DNA of 64,000 nt from Chryseobacterium kimseyorum (GCF_025971945.1 NZ_JAPDHW010000001.1:186001-250000), one strand, 5' to 3'; counted from the first letter of the stretch, positions 24,708-32,854 are shown. Notes: a model not told the origin generated them from the sequence alone. Translations and numbers: made by a program.

Positions 24708-25949
24708 TTATTTCATGTCGTACATTAATAATGCAGTAACCAGTTTTGGTTCGATAAATGTGCATTTAGGAGGCATACGAAGTTTTAGGTCAGAGATTTT
24801 AATCATATCATTAAAACTCACAGGATAGATTCCAAATCCTACTTTACCTTCACCGCTGTCTACTTTTTCTTTTAAGAGTTTGATGCCTTCGATGTTTGAA
24901 CTTCCTTTAATGTAAGAGATTTGATCTGAGCTGTCTGAATCTTCAATCTTCAGAATATTCTGAATGATATATTTATCCAAAAGATGATGATCTAAATTAT
25001 CCAAAGACATCTCCTGAGAACGAAGATCGTGCTTTACGTGAAGAGAGTAGAACTTCCCATCGATGTACATAGAAATGTGGAATTTCTGCGACGGATAGTA
25101 AGGAGTTTCTTCTTTTTCGTGAATTAAGAAATACTTCTCAAGACTTTTCAGGAATTCCTCTGTAGTTAAATCTCCAATGCTGCTCACAATTCTGTTGTAA
25201 TCGTGAATTTTAATCGACTGGTTAGATACAATAAAACTATACACAAAGTTATAGGCTTCAGTACCGTTATGTCTTTTATTTTTATCTTTAAGACGCTTCG
25301 CGTGAAGTGCCGTAGAACCAATTCTGTGGTGACCGTCAGCAATGTAGAAAGAATCGATCTGATCAATCACTTCTTTGAACTGCTGAAGCTTCAGACGGTT
25401 GTCGATTCTCCAGATTTTGTGTCTGATGCCCACAGTATCCACATGATTAAAAATGGGAACGTTTTTCTCTTCATGATTCATCAATAATTCAATCTTTGAA
25501 TTGGAAGGATAGGTGAGCAATACAGGTTCTGCCTGAAGGTTTACTTTATCTAAATAGTGAGCCAATTTCTCTTTACGCTGAGGAATGGTACTTTCATGCC
25601 TCTTGATTTTTCCGCTCCAGAAGTCTTCAATACTTGCAAGACCCAGAAGTCCTCTGAAAACCTGTTTATTAGGGTAAATCTGCTCATATAAATAGTAAGA
25701 CGAACTGTCCTGAACGAGTGTTTTATCATCCAAAAGTTCTTCAAACGTTGAACGTATCTTCCTTAAATTCCGGTCTACATCTTTAGATTTACTTACAACA
25801 TAGGGTTTAATCATATTGATGTAAGTCTTTTCTTTTTGCGCTTTTTCTGTAATTTCAGCCTGAGTGAAATTATCTAAAGGATGAGTAGGAAATGTAGCCT
25901 CATGATCTTTATGAGGTCTAATTCCGCGGAAAGGTTTAAAAACTGGCAT
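24708..25949 (-). CDS. DUF1015 family protein, serine-cluster associated
   Basis: A 413-residue cytoplasmic protein. The N-terminus PFRGIRPHKD, the FRGLLGLASIEDF segment near 98, the KRHESTIPQRKE motif near 118, and FYIADGHHRIGSTALHAKR (DGHHR at 205-209) identify DUF1015. I recall this family being found regularly beside serA/serC in Bacteroidota. The gene starts 7 bases after serA, so it is in the same operon. The DGHHR motif resembles that of ParB/sulfiredoxin-fold serine kinases (SerK, SbnI), which use free serine and a nucleotide. A role in interconverting phosphoserine and serine is an inference only. Confidence 0.88.
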   Translation of the reverse strand: MPVFKPFRGIRPHKDHEATFPTHPLDNFTQAEITEKAQKEKTYINMIKPYVVSKSKDVDRNLRKIRSTFEELLDDKTLVQDSSSYYLYEQIYPNKQVFRGLLGLASIEDFWSGKIKRHESTIPQRKEKLAHYLDKVNLQAEPVLLTYPSNSKIELLMNHEEKNVPIFNHVDTVGIRHKIWRIDNRLKLQQFKEVIDQIDSFYIADGHHRIGSTALHAKRLKDKNKRHNGTEAYNFVYSFIVSNQSIKIHDYNRIVSSIGDLTTEEFLKSLEKYFLIHEKEETPYYPSQKFHISMYIDGKFYSLHVKHDLRSQEMSLDNLDHHLLDKYIIQNILKIEDSDSSDQISYIKGSSNIEGIKLLKEKVDSGEGKVGFGIYPVSFNDMIKISDLKLRMPPKCTFIEPKLVTALLMYDMK

Positions 25950-25956
25950 ATATTAT

Positions 25957-26916
25957 TTATAGTTTCTTTTTTATCTCAATAATCTGTTCGGCAAGCTCTA
26001 CCCCGATTTTTTCCTGAGCATCTAAGGTGTTTCCACCAAGATGGGGTGTAAGAGACAGGTTAGGATTCATTAATAAAATCAGTTCAGGAGTCGGTTCAGT
26101 TTCAAAAACGTCCAGTGCTGCTCCGGCAACTCTTCCTGATTCAATATAATCAACAAGCGTTACTTCATTCAGCACACCGCCTCTTGCAGTGTTTACAATA
26201 AACACACCATCTTCCATTTTTTCAAATTCCGGAGTGTCAATGACGTATTCATTTGTTTTAGGCGTATTGATGCTGATAAAGTCTGTGTCTTTGTAGAAGG
26301 CATCAGTATCATTGGTAGATGTAACTTCGAAATCAACAGTCTGTCCGTCAAAAAAACTTAGACTGATGGTTTTTGTTTTTGGTTTTCTCGTCAGAACTTT
26401 TACTTTCATTCCTAAAGAAATTCCCATTTTCACCACCTCCTGACCAATACTTCCAAATCCTATCACTCCCAAAGTTTTACCTGAAAGTTCATACGCATTG
26501 TTGAAAGATTTTTTTAAAGCATTGAAATGAGTATCTCCTTCCAACGGCATTAATCTGTTCGATTCATGTAAAAATCTTGCTAAAGAAAAGAAATGTGCAA
26601 ACACCAACTCGGCCACTGATCTTGAAGATGCGTTGGGAGTGTTGATAACGTACAAACCTTTTTCAATGGCATATTCCACATCGATATTGTCCATTCCGAT
26701 ACCGCCTCTTCCGACGATTTTCAGCGAAGGACAAGCATCAATTAAATCCTGTCTTACTTTGGTGGCACTTCTCACCAAAAGAACGTCTACGTTATTTTCA
26801 TTAATGAAATTTATAACGTGATCCTGTGCAACTCTGTTGTCGAGCACTTCGATACCTGCTTCTTTTAAAGCAAGTTCTCCTGCTTTGGAAATTCCGTCGT
26901 TAGCTAAGACTTTCAT
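25957..26916 (-). CDS. serA: D-3-phosphoglycerate dehydrogenase (D-2-hydroxyacid dehydrogenase)
   Basis: Oxidises 3-phosphoglycerate to 3-phosphohydroxypyruvate, the first step of serine synthesis. The NAD-binding motif GVIGFGSIGQEV is near 150. The catalytic residues are Arg in NTARGGV near 235, Glu near 264 and His in SLTPHLGGNT near 287. The 319-residue length is the short form without the C-terminal ACT domain, so serine feedback inhibition through ACT is not expected. It lies between serC and the DUF1015 gene. Confidence 0.92.
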   Translation of the reverse strand: MKVLANDGISKAGELALKEAGIEVLDNRVAQDHVINFINENNVDVLLVRSATKVRQDLIDACPSLKIVGRGGIGMDNIDVEYAIEKGLYVINTPNASSRSVAELVFAHFFSLARFLHESNRLMPLEGDTHFNALKKSFNNAYELSGKTLGVIGFGSIGQEVVKMGISLGMKVKVLTRKPKTKTISLSFFDGQTVDFEVTSTNDTDAFYKDTDFISINTPKTNEYVIDTPEFEKMEDGVFIVNTARGGVLNEVTLVDYIESGRVAGAALDVFETEPTPELILLMNPNLSLTPHLGGNTLDAQEKIGVELAEQIIEIKKKL

Positions 26917-27024
26917 ATTTTTTTCAATTTAAGGATTTAAAGATTTAATTATTAAAAATTTCACTGATTTCACTTAATAATTTTAATCTTGTCATCTTTC
27001 AATTTTTGCGTTGCCTAATTTAAG

Positions 27025-28089
27025 TTATTTTATTGACTTCATCACATCTACCAAAACCTGCACGCTTTCAATAGGTAAGGCGTTATACATACTCGCTCTG
27101 TATCCCCCTAAACTTCTGTGACCGTTCAGTCCGCTGATGCCTGCAGCTTTCCACGCAGCATCAAATTCTTCTTTTTTGCTGTCGTCAACCAATTTAAATG
27201 AAACATTCATCAACGAGCGGTCTTCTTCAACGCAGAACGTTTCAAACAGTGGATTGCTGTCGATTTCGCTGTATAAAAGTTTTGCTTTTGCTTCGTTTCT
27301 TACTTCTGCAGCTGCAATTCCACCGTTGTTTTCTAAATGTTGTAAAGTCAGTAAAGATGCATACACAGGGAAAACCGGTGGCGTATTATACATTGACTCT
27401 TTTGAAATATGCTGAGAATAATCCAAGATTGAGAACATATTTTCTCTTCCTGTTTTACCTAAAATTTCTTTTTTGATCACCACTAAAGTCACTCCTGCAG
27501 GACCCATATTTTTCTGAGCTCCTGCGTAGATTAAATCAAATTTAGAAAAATCTAACTGTCTTGAGAAAATATCAGAACTCATATCGCAAACCATCAGTGT
27601 ATCAACTTCAGGAAATGATTTCATTTGAGTTCCGTAGATCGTATTGTTTGAAGTACAGTGGAAATAATCGTATTCTGAACCCACTGTATAATCTTTAGGA
27701 ATAAAAGAGTAGTTTTCGTCTTTTGAAGATCCTACAACATCTACTGTTCCAACTTTTTTAGCTTCTTTCACTGCTCCTGCAGCCCAGGTGCCTGTATCTA
27801 AATAAGCAGCTTTACCGCCCACTTTCATCAAATTGTAAGGAACCATCGCAAACTGCAGACTTGCGCCGCCTCCCAAATATAAAACTTCATAATCATCACC
27901 AAGATTCATCAGTCTTTTTACGATGGCACGAGCTTCATCCATCACCGCAACAAAATCTTTGCTTCGGTGCGAAATTTCAAGAAGAGATAAACCGATTCCG
28001 TTAAAATCTAAAATTGCTTCTGCTGATTTTTCGAATACTTCCTGAGGTAAGATACATGGTCCTGCGCTGAAATTGTGCTTTTTGCTCAT
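27025..28089 (-). CDS. serC: Phosphoserine aminotransferase
   Basis: A PLP enzyme making O-phosphoserine from 3-phosphohydroxypyruvate and glutamate, and able to act in vitamin B6 synthesis. Start KKHNFSAGPCILP is the family signature. The PLP-lysine segment is YAGAQKNMGPAGVT near 195, and the phosphate-binding region is NGHRSLGGYRASMYNA near 335. The 354-residue length is normal. First gene of the serC-serA-DUF1015 group; 108 bases separate it from serA. Confidence 0.95.
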   Translation of the reverse strand: MSKKHNFSAGPCILPQEVFEKSAEAILDFNGIGLSLLEISHRSKDFVAVMDEARAIVKRLMNLGDDYEVLYLGGGASLQFAMVPYNLMKVGGKAAYLDTGTWAAGAVKEAKKVGTVDVVGSSKDENYSFIPKDYTVGSEYDYFHCTSNNTIYGTQMKSFPEVDTLMVCDMSSDIFSRQLDFSKFDLIYAGAQKNMGPAGVTLVVIKKEILGKTGRENMFSILDYSQHISKESMYNTPPVFPVYASLLTLQHLENNGGIAAAEVRNEAKAKLLYSEIDSNPLFETFCVEEDRSLMNVSFKLVDDSKKEEFDAAWKAAGISGLNGHRSLGGYRASMYNALPIESVQVLVDVMKSIK

Positions 28090-28168
28090 ATTTTTACTTT
28101 TTGTTTTGTTGAGATTTGCTGATTTCTCAATCTGCTATTTCTAAATAGATTTATTTAAATATAAAGTT

Positions 28169-28198
28169 AAAAAAACCGTCTCATGATGTATGAGACGG
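28169..28198 (-). terminator. Terminator of the ferredoxin gene
   Basis: CCGTCTCAT-GATGT-ATGAGACGG. On the minus strand it is followed by seven T. It lies just after the ferredoxin stop, separating it from serC. Confidence 0.85.
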
Positions 28199-28206
28199 TG
28201 TATTTT

Positions 28207-28557
28207 TTATTCACCGTGTAAGAATGCTTTTTTATTTAGCAGTGCTTCATCAGATTCTACATGATCCTCATCCGGCACACAGCAGTCTACAGGGCAAACC
28301 GCTGCACACTGTGGCTCTTCATGAAAGCCTTTACATTCTGTACATTTATCTGTAACAATGAAATAAACATCGTCACTCACCGGTTCCTGAGGCGAATCCG
28401 CATCAACCGTTAAACCCGATGGTAATGTCACGGTACCTTTTAGCTCGGTACCTTCGGAAGCTTTCCAGTCTACTGCTCCTTCATATATTGCATTGTTGGG
28501 ACATTCTGGTTCGCAGGCGCCGCAGTTAATGCATTCATCAGTTATTTTAATAGCCAT
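28207..28557 (-). CDS. 2[4Fe-4S] ferredoxin (Alvin-type)
   Basis: A 116-residue electron carrier. The first cluster uses C-x2-C-x2-C-x3-CP (CINCGACEPECPNN). The second uses CTECKGF...CAAVCPVDCC, with the longer spacing between the second and third cysteines (about 8 residues) typical of the Allochromatium vinosum type. A 40-residue insertion separates the clusters. It is divergent from the LuxC-like reductase, sharing a 59-bp gap with overlapping promoters. A low-potential donor role is expected; the redox partner is not shown by the sequence. Confidence 0.9.
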   Translation of the reverse strand: MAIKITDECINCGACEPECPNNAIYEGAVDWKASEGTELKGTVTLPSGLTVDADSPQEPVSDDVYFIVTDKCTECKGFHEEPQCAAVCPVDCCVPDEDHVESDEALLNKKAFLHGE

Positions 28558-28570
28558 CGCTAATTTTTTT

Positions 28571-28588
28571 TAAATTTGCACAAAATTA
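28571..28588. promoter_or_regulatory. Overlapping face-to-face promoters of the ferredoxin and LuxC genes
   Basis: TAAATTTG on the plus strand (28571-28578, for luxC) and TAATTTTG on the minus strand (28588-28581, for the ferredoxin), separated by two bases. Each transcript would begin beyond the other's -7 element, so polymerase can probably occupy only one at a time. Confidence 0.5.
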
Positions 28589-28616
28589 CAAAATATTCCC
28601 CACTTTTACAGTAATT

Positions 28617-29651
28617 ATGAATATCGAAAAACAAGTTTTAGGACTTATTAAATTAAGTGATTATATTAAGAGCTATTTAGCAGAAAATACTGAAGATTTT
28701 AACGAAAATGATTCTGAATTTGAATCAGTCGTGAAAAAATCTGAAATAGAAAATCCTTGGTTTACCATAGAGAATCAAAAATCTGCTTTAAAGCAATGGT
28801 CGGATTTGCTGACTGAAGAAAATTTGAATGCCTGGCTTACCAAATATTCAACCTCGAAAACTACAAAGAAAGTAGGATTAATTCTTGCGGGAAACATACC
28901 ATTGGTAGGATGGCATGATGTGATCTCTGTGGTGCTGAGCAATCATATACCGTTGATCAAATTATCGTCAAAAGACAAACAGATGATTCCGTTTTTACTT
29001 AAAAAATGGAAAGAATTTTCGGATAACGAAATTGAATATGAGTTTGTTGAAAGACTCACAGATTTCGATGCTGTGATTGCTACCGGTAGTAATAATACTG
29101 CAAGATATCTGGAATATTATTTTAAAAATCATTTAAGCATTATCAGAAAAAACAGAACATCGGTCGCTGTCATAAAAGGTGATGAGACGGAAGAAGAACT
29201 GAAACTTTTGGCTCAGGATATTTTCCAGTATTTTGGTTTGGGCTGCAGAAATGTGACGAGACTTTTTATTCCTGAAGATTTTGTGATCGACAGGGTTTTT
29301 GAAAGTTTTATTGATTTTAAAGAAATTATTAATCATAATAAGTACGCCAACAATTACGACTACAATCGTGCGGTCTACCTTCTGAATCAGGATCAATTCT
29401 GGGATAACAATTTTGTCATGCTGAAAGAAGATGAGAAACTTTTCAGTCCGCTTTCTGTGATTCATTTCAGCAGATATTCTTCGTTGGAAGACGTGAAGAA
29501 TTTTATTCAGGAAAATAATGAAGATATCCAGTGTGTGGTGGGCAAGAATAATTTGGGAATTGAAACAGTATATTTTGGTGAAGCTCAGAATCCAGGGCTC
29601 GATACTTACGCTGATAATGCAGATACAATGCAGTTTTTGGAGGTTATCTGA
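28617..29651 (+). CDS. LuxC-like acyl-CoA reductase
   Basis: A 344-residue protein of the aldehyde-dehydrogenase fold. The nucleotide-binding region AGNIPLVGWHDVISVVLS is near 90, IATGSNNTARYLEYYF near 155, and a likely catalytic Cys in FGLGCRNVTR near 205. LuxC enzymes reduce acyl groups to aldehydes; without LuxA/LuxB this is not bioluminescence, and the physiological substrate in Bacteroidota is unclear. It is divergent from the ferredoxin and followed by a 284-base non-coding stretch. The large antisense frame over its 3' half is not accepted as a gene. Confidence 0.85.
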   Translation: MNIEKQVLGLIKLSDYIKSYLAENTEDFNENDSEFESVVKKSEIENPWFTIENQKSALKQWSDLLTEENLNAWLTKYSTSKTTKKVGLILAGNIPLVGWHDVISVVLSNHIPLIKLSSKDKQMIPFLLKKWKEFSDNEIEYEFVERLTDFDAVIATGSNNTARYLEYYFKNHLSIIRKNRTSVAVIKGDETEEELKLLAQDIFQYFGLGCRNVTRLFIPEDFVIDRVFESFIDFKEIINHNKYANNYDYNRAVYLLNQDQFWDNNFVMLKEDEKLFSPLSVIHFSRYSSLEDVKNFIQENNEDIQCVVGKNNLGIETVYFGEAQNPGLDTYADNADTMQFLEVI

Positions 29652-29726
29652 TGTGTTCTTACAGATTTTCGGATTCGCAGAGCTGTAAAGAAAATAAAAA
29701 TGAAATTTACCTTTTAAGAAACATTT

Positions 29727-29800
29727 CTCTCGCGAATTCAGCGGATTTAGCAGATTTATTTTAAGCAATAATTCCGTGAAATATGTGTAATCTACGGGAT
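29727..29800. repeat. Long imperfect palindrome, decayed dispersed repeat
   Basis: In the 284-base gap after luxC. Left half begins CTCTCGCGAATTCAGCGG and ends in TTTAGCAGATTT; right half AATTCCGTGAAAT...GTGTAATCTACGGG reads as its imperfect reverse complement. It resembles the hairpin repeats with 'GCGGATTTAGCAGATT' text scattered in Bacteroidota genomes. A related fragment lies near 11818-11834. Confidence 0.45.
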
Positions 29801-29935
29801 GAAAAAACGTTTTACGACTACAAGGATTTTTATAGGTAAGATTTAAAATGGTTTCATCAGATTGGATCACACAAAGTTTAATATGTTCTTTTAATTTTTT
29901 ATTGCTAAATTTACCTATCAACGAAAAAATATTGA

Positions 29936-30394
29936 ATGAAAAAAATAGCAATCATTTTGTCTCTTGTAGCTTTACAATTAAGTTTTGCTCAAAAGGTAAA
30001 AACAGCAGAGGTGATTAAAGATAATCGGACGACAGAGCAGAAGTTGGAGCTTGATAAGAAACAGAAAGAACTTTTCAATGGGAAGTTTGAGCAGTTTATC
30101 GCTGCTTTAAAAGCATCTGATAAAGTAGTTATGGCAAGTATGATTTCTGATAAAACAAAATCTAAAGTTACCGATAAGGTATATGACAAACTTGCGCAAG
30201 ATATTAATTTTAACAGGAAATTAATGATTTATAAAACGGGTTATCAGTCTTTTATGACCGGTGAAAATTTTCCGATGATTCAATATAAATATGTAGATGA
30301 TAAAACGAAACCTGATCCTAAAGAGGTAATCACAGCAATTTTCGAGGAAGATGGAAAAATTATGGGCATCAAGCCTTATAAACAGACAAAATAA
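29936..30394 (+). CDS. Secreted protein of unknown function
   Basis: A 152-residue protein with a signal peptide (MKKIAIILSLVALQLSFAQ). The mature part is Lys-rich with a helical N-terminus (TTEQKLELDKKQKELFNGKFEQFIAAL) and a strand-rich C-terminus (FPMIQYKYVDDKTK, VITAIFEEDGKIMGIKPY), suggesting a small cystatin/NTF2-like domain. Family not recognised. It precedes the Bax inhibitor-1 gene by 26 bases and is probably cotranscribed. Confidence 0.7.
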   Translation: MKKIAIILSLVALQLSFAQKVKTAEVIKDNRTTEQKLELDKKQKELFNGKFEQFIAALKASDKVVMASMISDKTKSKVTDKVYDKLAQDINFNRKLMIYKTGYQSFMTGENFPMIQYKYVDDKTKPDPKEVITAIFEEDGKIMGIKPYKQTK

Positions 30395-30420
30395 ATTTTA
30401 AAATAATAAAATATAATATA

Positions 30421-31107
30421 ATGACAGATGTTTTAGTTGCGCATTCAACAGATGTTGACAAGGCAAGTTTTTACAAGAAAACCTATTTACATGTCGCGTT
30501 GGCAATTTTAGCTTTTGCGGGTGTTGAAACTGTTTTATTGCAGACTGTTCCTGCAGAACTTATTTACATGATGGTCGGGCAGAGGTACAGCTGGCTCTTG
30601 GTCTTAGGTGTATTTTGGTTAGGATCTTTTATGGCTTCAAAGTGGTCTTTATCTCAAAGCAGGTCTACTCAGTATGTTGGGTTAGGACTGTCAGTTTTGT
30701 TATATGCAGTAATCTTTCTACCAATGATTTCTGTGGCGTTACTTCAAGACGGGACTGGTAATCTTATCATGCAGGCTGCGTTATTAACCACTGCAATGTT
30801 TGCGGGGATTTCCGCAGTAGCATTTACTTCTAAAAGAGATTTTTCGTTCCTTAGAAATATTATTACCATCGGTGGTTTTATTGCTCTCGGACTGATCGTA
30901 GCCGGAATGATTTTCGGTTTTAACCTTGGGCTTTGGTTCTCTGTAGGAATGGTAATTTTAGCGTCAGCTTCAATTCTTTATGAAACAAGTAAACTGAAAG
31001 ATACTTATGGAACACAGCAATACGTAGGGGCAGCTTTACAGCTTTTCGCTTCCATTATGCTACTATTCTGGTATATCTTAAGAATTTTAATGAGCAGAAG
31101 AAGCTAA
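30421..31107 (+). CDS. Bax inhibitor-1/YccA family membrane protein
   Basis: A 228-residue integral membrane protein with seven hydrophobic segments filling residues 22-223. The family features include the TM region with AALLTTAMFAGISAVAFTSKRDFSFL near 120-145 and the C-terminal segment ILYETSKLKDTYG with the conserved acidic pair, then the last helix. BI-1 proteins such as BsYetJ conduct Ca2+ in a pH-dependent way; the physiological role in bacteria is not settled. It is cotranscribed with the preceding secreted protein and followed by a terminator. Confidence 0.9.
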   Translation: MTDVLVAHSTDVDKASFYKKTYLHVALAILAFAGVETVLLQTVPAELIYMMVGQRYSWLLVLGVFWLGSFMASKWSLSQSRSTQYVGLGLSVLLYAVIFLPMISVALLQDGTGNLIMQAALLTTAMFAGISAVAFTSKRDFSFLRNIITIGGFIALGLIVAGMIFGFNLGLWFSVGMVILASASILYETSKLKDTYGTQQYVGAALQLFASIMLLFWYILRILMSRRS

Positions 31108-31167
31108 TTAAAATTGGAGACTGATATGTTTTCAGTAACAAATTTTCAAAACTTTTAAACCAAAAAA

Positions 31168-31201
31168 AATCCAGATGTTAATTCATCGGGATTTTTTTTG
31201 A
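31168..31201 (+). terminator. Terminator of the Bax inhibitor-1 gene
   Basis: AATCCAGATG-TTAATT-CATCGGGATT (one mismatch) followed by eight T. Confidence 0.75.
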
Positions 31202-31249
31202 ATTGATCTTTTAAATATTTCAATTATTAAATCTTAAAATAATTAACTA

Positions 31250-31498
31250 TTATTTGTCAATAGATCCTAAAACTTTTTGCGCGAAAGAATTTAAAGCATC
31301 TTTCTCGCTCATACCGTTCTGTACGTTGGTGTGAACTTCTAAAGCTCCGCAGATATTGGTGATCAATTCTCCGGCAACATTTAAATCTTCTTCACTTGTA
31401 CCTCTGAATTCGCTGAAACTTTCCAAAACTTCTAAAGTTTTTTCAAGATTTTCAGGAGTTTGGTTTTGGTAAAACTGTCTTATTACAGGTAATTTCAT
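31250..31498 (-). CDS. DUF6952 family protein
   Basis: An 82-residue small acidic protein, MKLPVIRQFYQNQTPENLEKT... onward, predominantly helical, with one cysteine in ITNICGALEVH. I recognise the pattern as DUF6952, a small Bacteroidota family which I recall next to peroxiredoxin/thioredoxin genes; function unknown. It follows the thioredoxin gene by 42 bases on the same strand. The start MKLPVIRQF (31498) is preferred over an ATG 21 bases upstream. Confidence 0.7.
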   Translation of the reverse strand: MKLPVIRQFYQNQTPENLEKTLEVLESFSEFRGTSEEDLNVAGELITNICGALEVHTNVQNGMSEKDALNSFAQKVLGSIDK

Positions 31499-31540
31499 GT
31501 GTAAATTTTTAAAAGTCAAAAATTTGCTCTAAGCAGATTC

Positions 31541-31849
31541 TTATGACAATTCGTTAAACAGATTAATTAAGCTCTCAGCCTGGTTAGACTGAACCTGATT
31601 TACCAATTCACCATTTTTGAAGATAGCGAAAGTTGGTAAATTATCAACCTTAGCTAATTTTCTGCTTTCAGGAAGTTTTTCTGCATCTACATATAAAAAT
31701 GGAATTGCATCATTCTCTGAAGCCAGTTTTTTGAATTTTGGCTTCATGATTCTGCAGTTACCACACCATGTTGCTCCGTACTGTACCACAACTTTTTCGT
31801 TGTCACTTACAATATTCTGAAGCGTATCTTCTGTTAATTCTGTATACAT
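31541..31849 (-). CDS. Thioredoxin family protein
   Basis: A 102-residue cytoplasmic thioredoxin. The active site is WCGNC (Cys29, Cys32) instead of the classic WCGPC; the cis-proline is in VDNLPTFAIF near 72. Asn in place of Pro would raise the redox potential somewhat. It is probably the electron donor to the peroxiredoxin encoded upstream on the same strand. A hairpin-forming repeat separates the two genes. Confidence 0.9.
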   Translation of the reverse strand: MYTELTEDTLQNIVSDNEKVVVQYGATWCGNCRIMKPKFKKLASENDAIPFLYVDAEKLPESRKLAKVDNLPTFAIFKNGELVNQVQSNQAESLINLFNELS

Positions 31850-31901
31850 AATTTCAATTTGAAAATTTGAAAATCTATTAATTTGAGAATGTCATTAAAT
31901 A

Positions 31902-31958
31902 GAAAATGAGATAATTTTTAAATAATCATGCGACTAATTTTCAAATTATCTCATTTTC
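31902..31958. repeat. 16-bp inverted repeat between peroxiredoxin and thioredoxin genes
   Basis: Perfect arms GAAAATGAGATAATTT (31902-31917) and AAATTATCTCATTTTC (31943-31958) enclose 25 bases. Neighbouring text repeats ATTTGAAAAT. It is too AT-rich and has no T tail for a classical terminator; it resembles a small dispersed hairpin repeat and could reduce or process readthrough from the peroxiredoxin gene. Confidence 0.65.
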
Positions 31959-31974
31959 AAATTAACACATTATG

Positions 31975-32607
31975 TTAGTTCTTTGCCAAATACTCAGCAG
32001 TAGAAGTTCTGTCAGCTTTCATTGCATCTTTACCTTCTTCCCAGTTTGCAGGGCAAACTTCACCGTGCTTCTGAACGTGAGTATAAGCATCGATTAATCT
32101 TAAATATTCTTTTACGTTTCTTCCCAAAGGCATATCATTCACAGACTCGTGGAATACTTTTCCAGTTTCGTCGATCAAATAAGTTGCTCTGTAAGTTACG
32201 TTTGAACCTGTGAAATACTCATTTCCTTCTTCGTCAAATTCCAGATCCTGATCAACGATATCCAATAAATTCGCCAACTGTCTGTGAGTATCAGCTAAAA
32301 GTGGATAAGTAACTCCTTCAATACCACCGTTGTCTTTTGAAACGTTCAACCAAGCAAAGTGTACTTCGTTTGTATCGCAAGAAGCACCAATTACTTTAGT
32401 GTTTCTTTTTTCGAATTCACCTAAAGCCTCCTGAAAAGCATGTAGTTCAGTAGGGCAAACAAAAGTGAAATCTTTTGGGTACCAGAACAAAATTACTTTC
32501 TGTTGGTTTTTTGTAGTTTCTTCAAAGATGTTGATTTTAAGATCATCACCCATTTCAGACATTGCGTCAATCGTTACGTTTGGAAATTTTTTACCTACTA
32601 AAGACAT
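31975..32607 (-). CDS. Peroxiredoxin (AhpC/Prx1 type)
   Basis: A 210-residue typical 2-Cys peroxiredoxin that reduces H2O2 and organic peroxides. The peroxidatic Cys51 is in DFTFVCPTELHAF, and the resolving Cys near 185 in EVCPANWEEG. The C-terminus ends YLAKN rather than the YF tail that makes family members over-oxidation sensitive, so it may be robust. First gene of the peroxiredoxin-thioredoxin-DUF6952 group, with its own TATATTTG promoter. Confidence 0.95.
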   Translation of the reverse strand: MSLVGKKFPNVTIDAMSEMGDDLKINIFEETTKNQQKVILFWYPKDFTFVCPTELHAFQEALGEFEKRNTKVIGASCDTNEVHFAWLNVSKDNGGIEGVTYPLLADTHRQLANLLDIVDQDLEFDEEGNEYFTGSNVTYRATYLIDETGKVFHESVNDMPLGRNVKEYLRLIDAYTHVQKHGEVCPANWEEGKDAMKADRTSTAEYLAKN

Positions 32608-32640
32608 ATTTTCTTGTTTTATAATTAATATTTAATGGTG

Positions 32641-32648
32641 CAAATATA
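32641..32648 (-). promoter_or_regulatory. Predicted -7 promoter element of the peroxiredoxin gene
   Basis: TATATTTG on the minus strand (CAAATATA on the plus strand), 34 bases before the start codon. Confidence 0.55.
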
Positions 32649-32794
32649 CACAGTTTTGTCTATTGAAATAAGAGTAATCGATTAATAAAATCTATAATTG
32701 TTTTTGAGGGAAAATACTTTATGAAACTCGAATCTAATAACATTCAAGGTATTAGAAATTTATTTCTCGTTTATGTAAAGCTTTTATCTATGAC

Positions 32795-32830
32795 AAAAAA
32801 ATCAGATTTAAGATGCTTCTTAAATCTGAT
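32795..32830 (-). terminator. Terminator of the aminotransferase gene
   Basis: A 12-bp stem ATCAGATTTAAG / CTTAAATCTGAT with a 6-base loop. On the minus strand it is followed by six T. Confidence 0.85.
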
Positions 32831-32854
32831 CAATATTTTAAAATATTTAAACTT

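Noticed and set aside
29133-29951. 272-codon minus-strand frame
   Set aside because: It lies mostly antisense to the well-supported LuxC-like gene, has low-complexity Ile/Phe/Asn composition and no recognisable domain.
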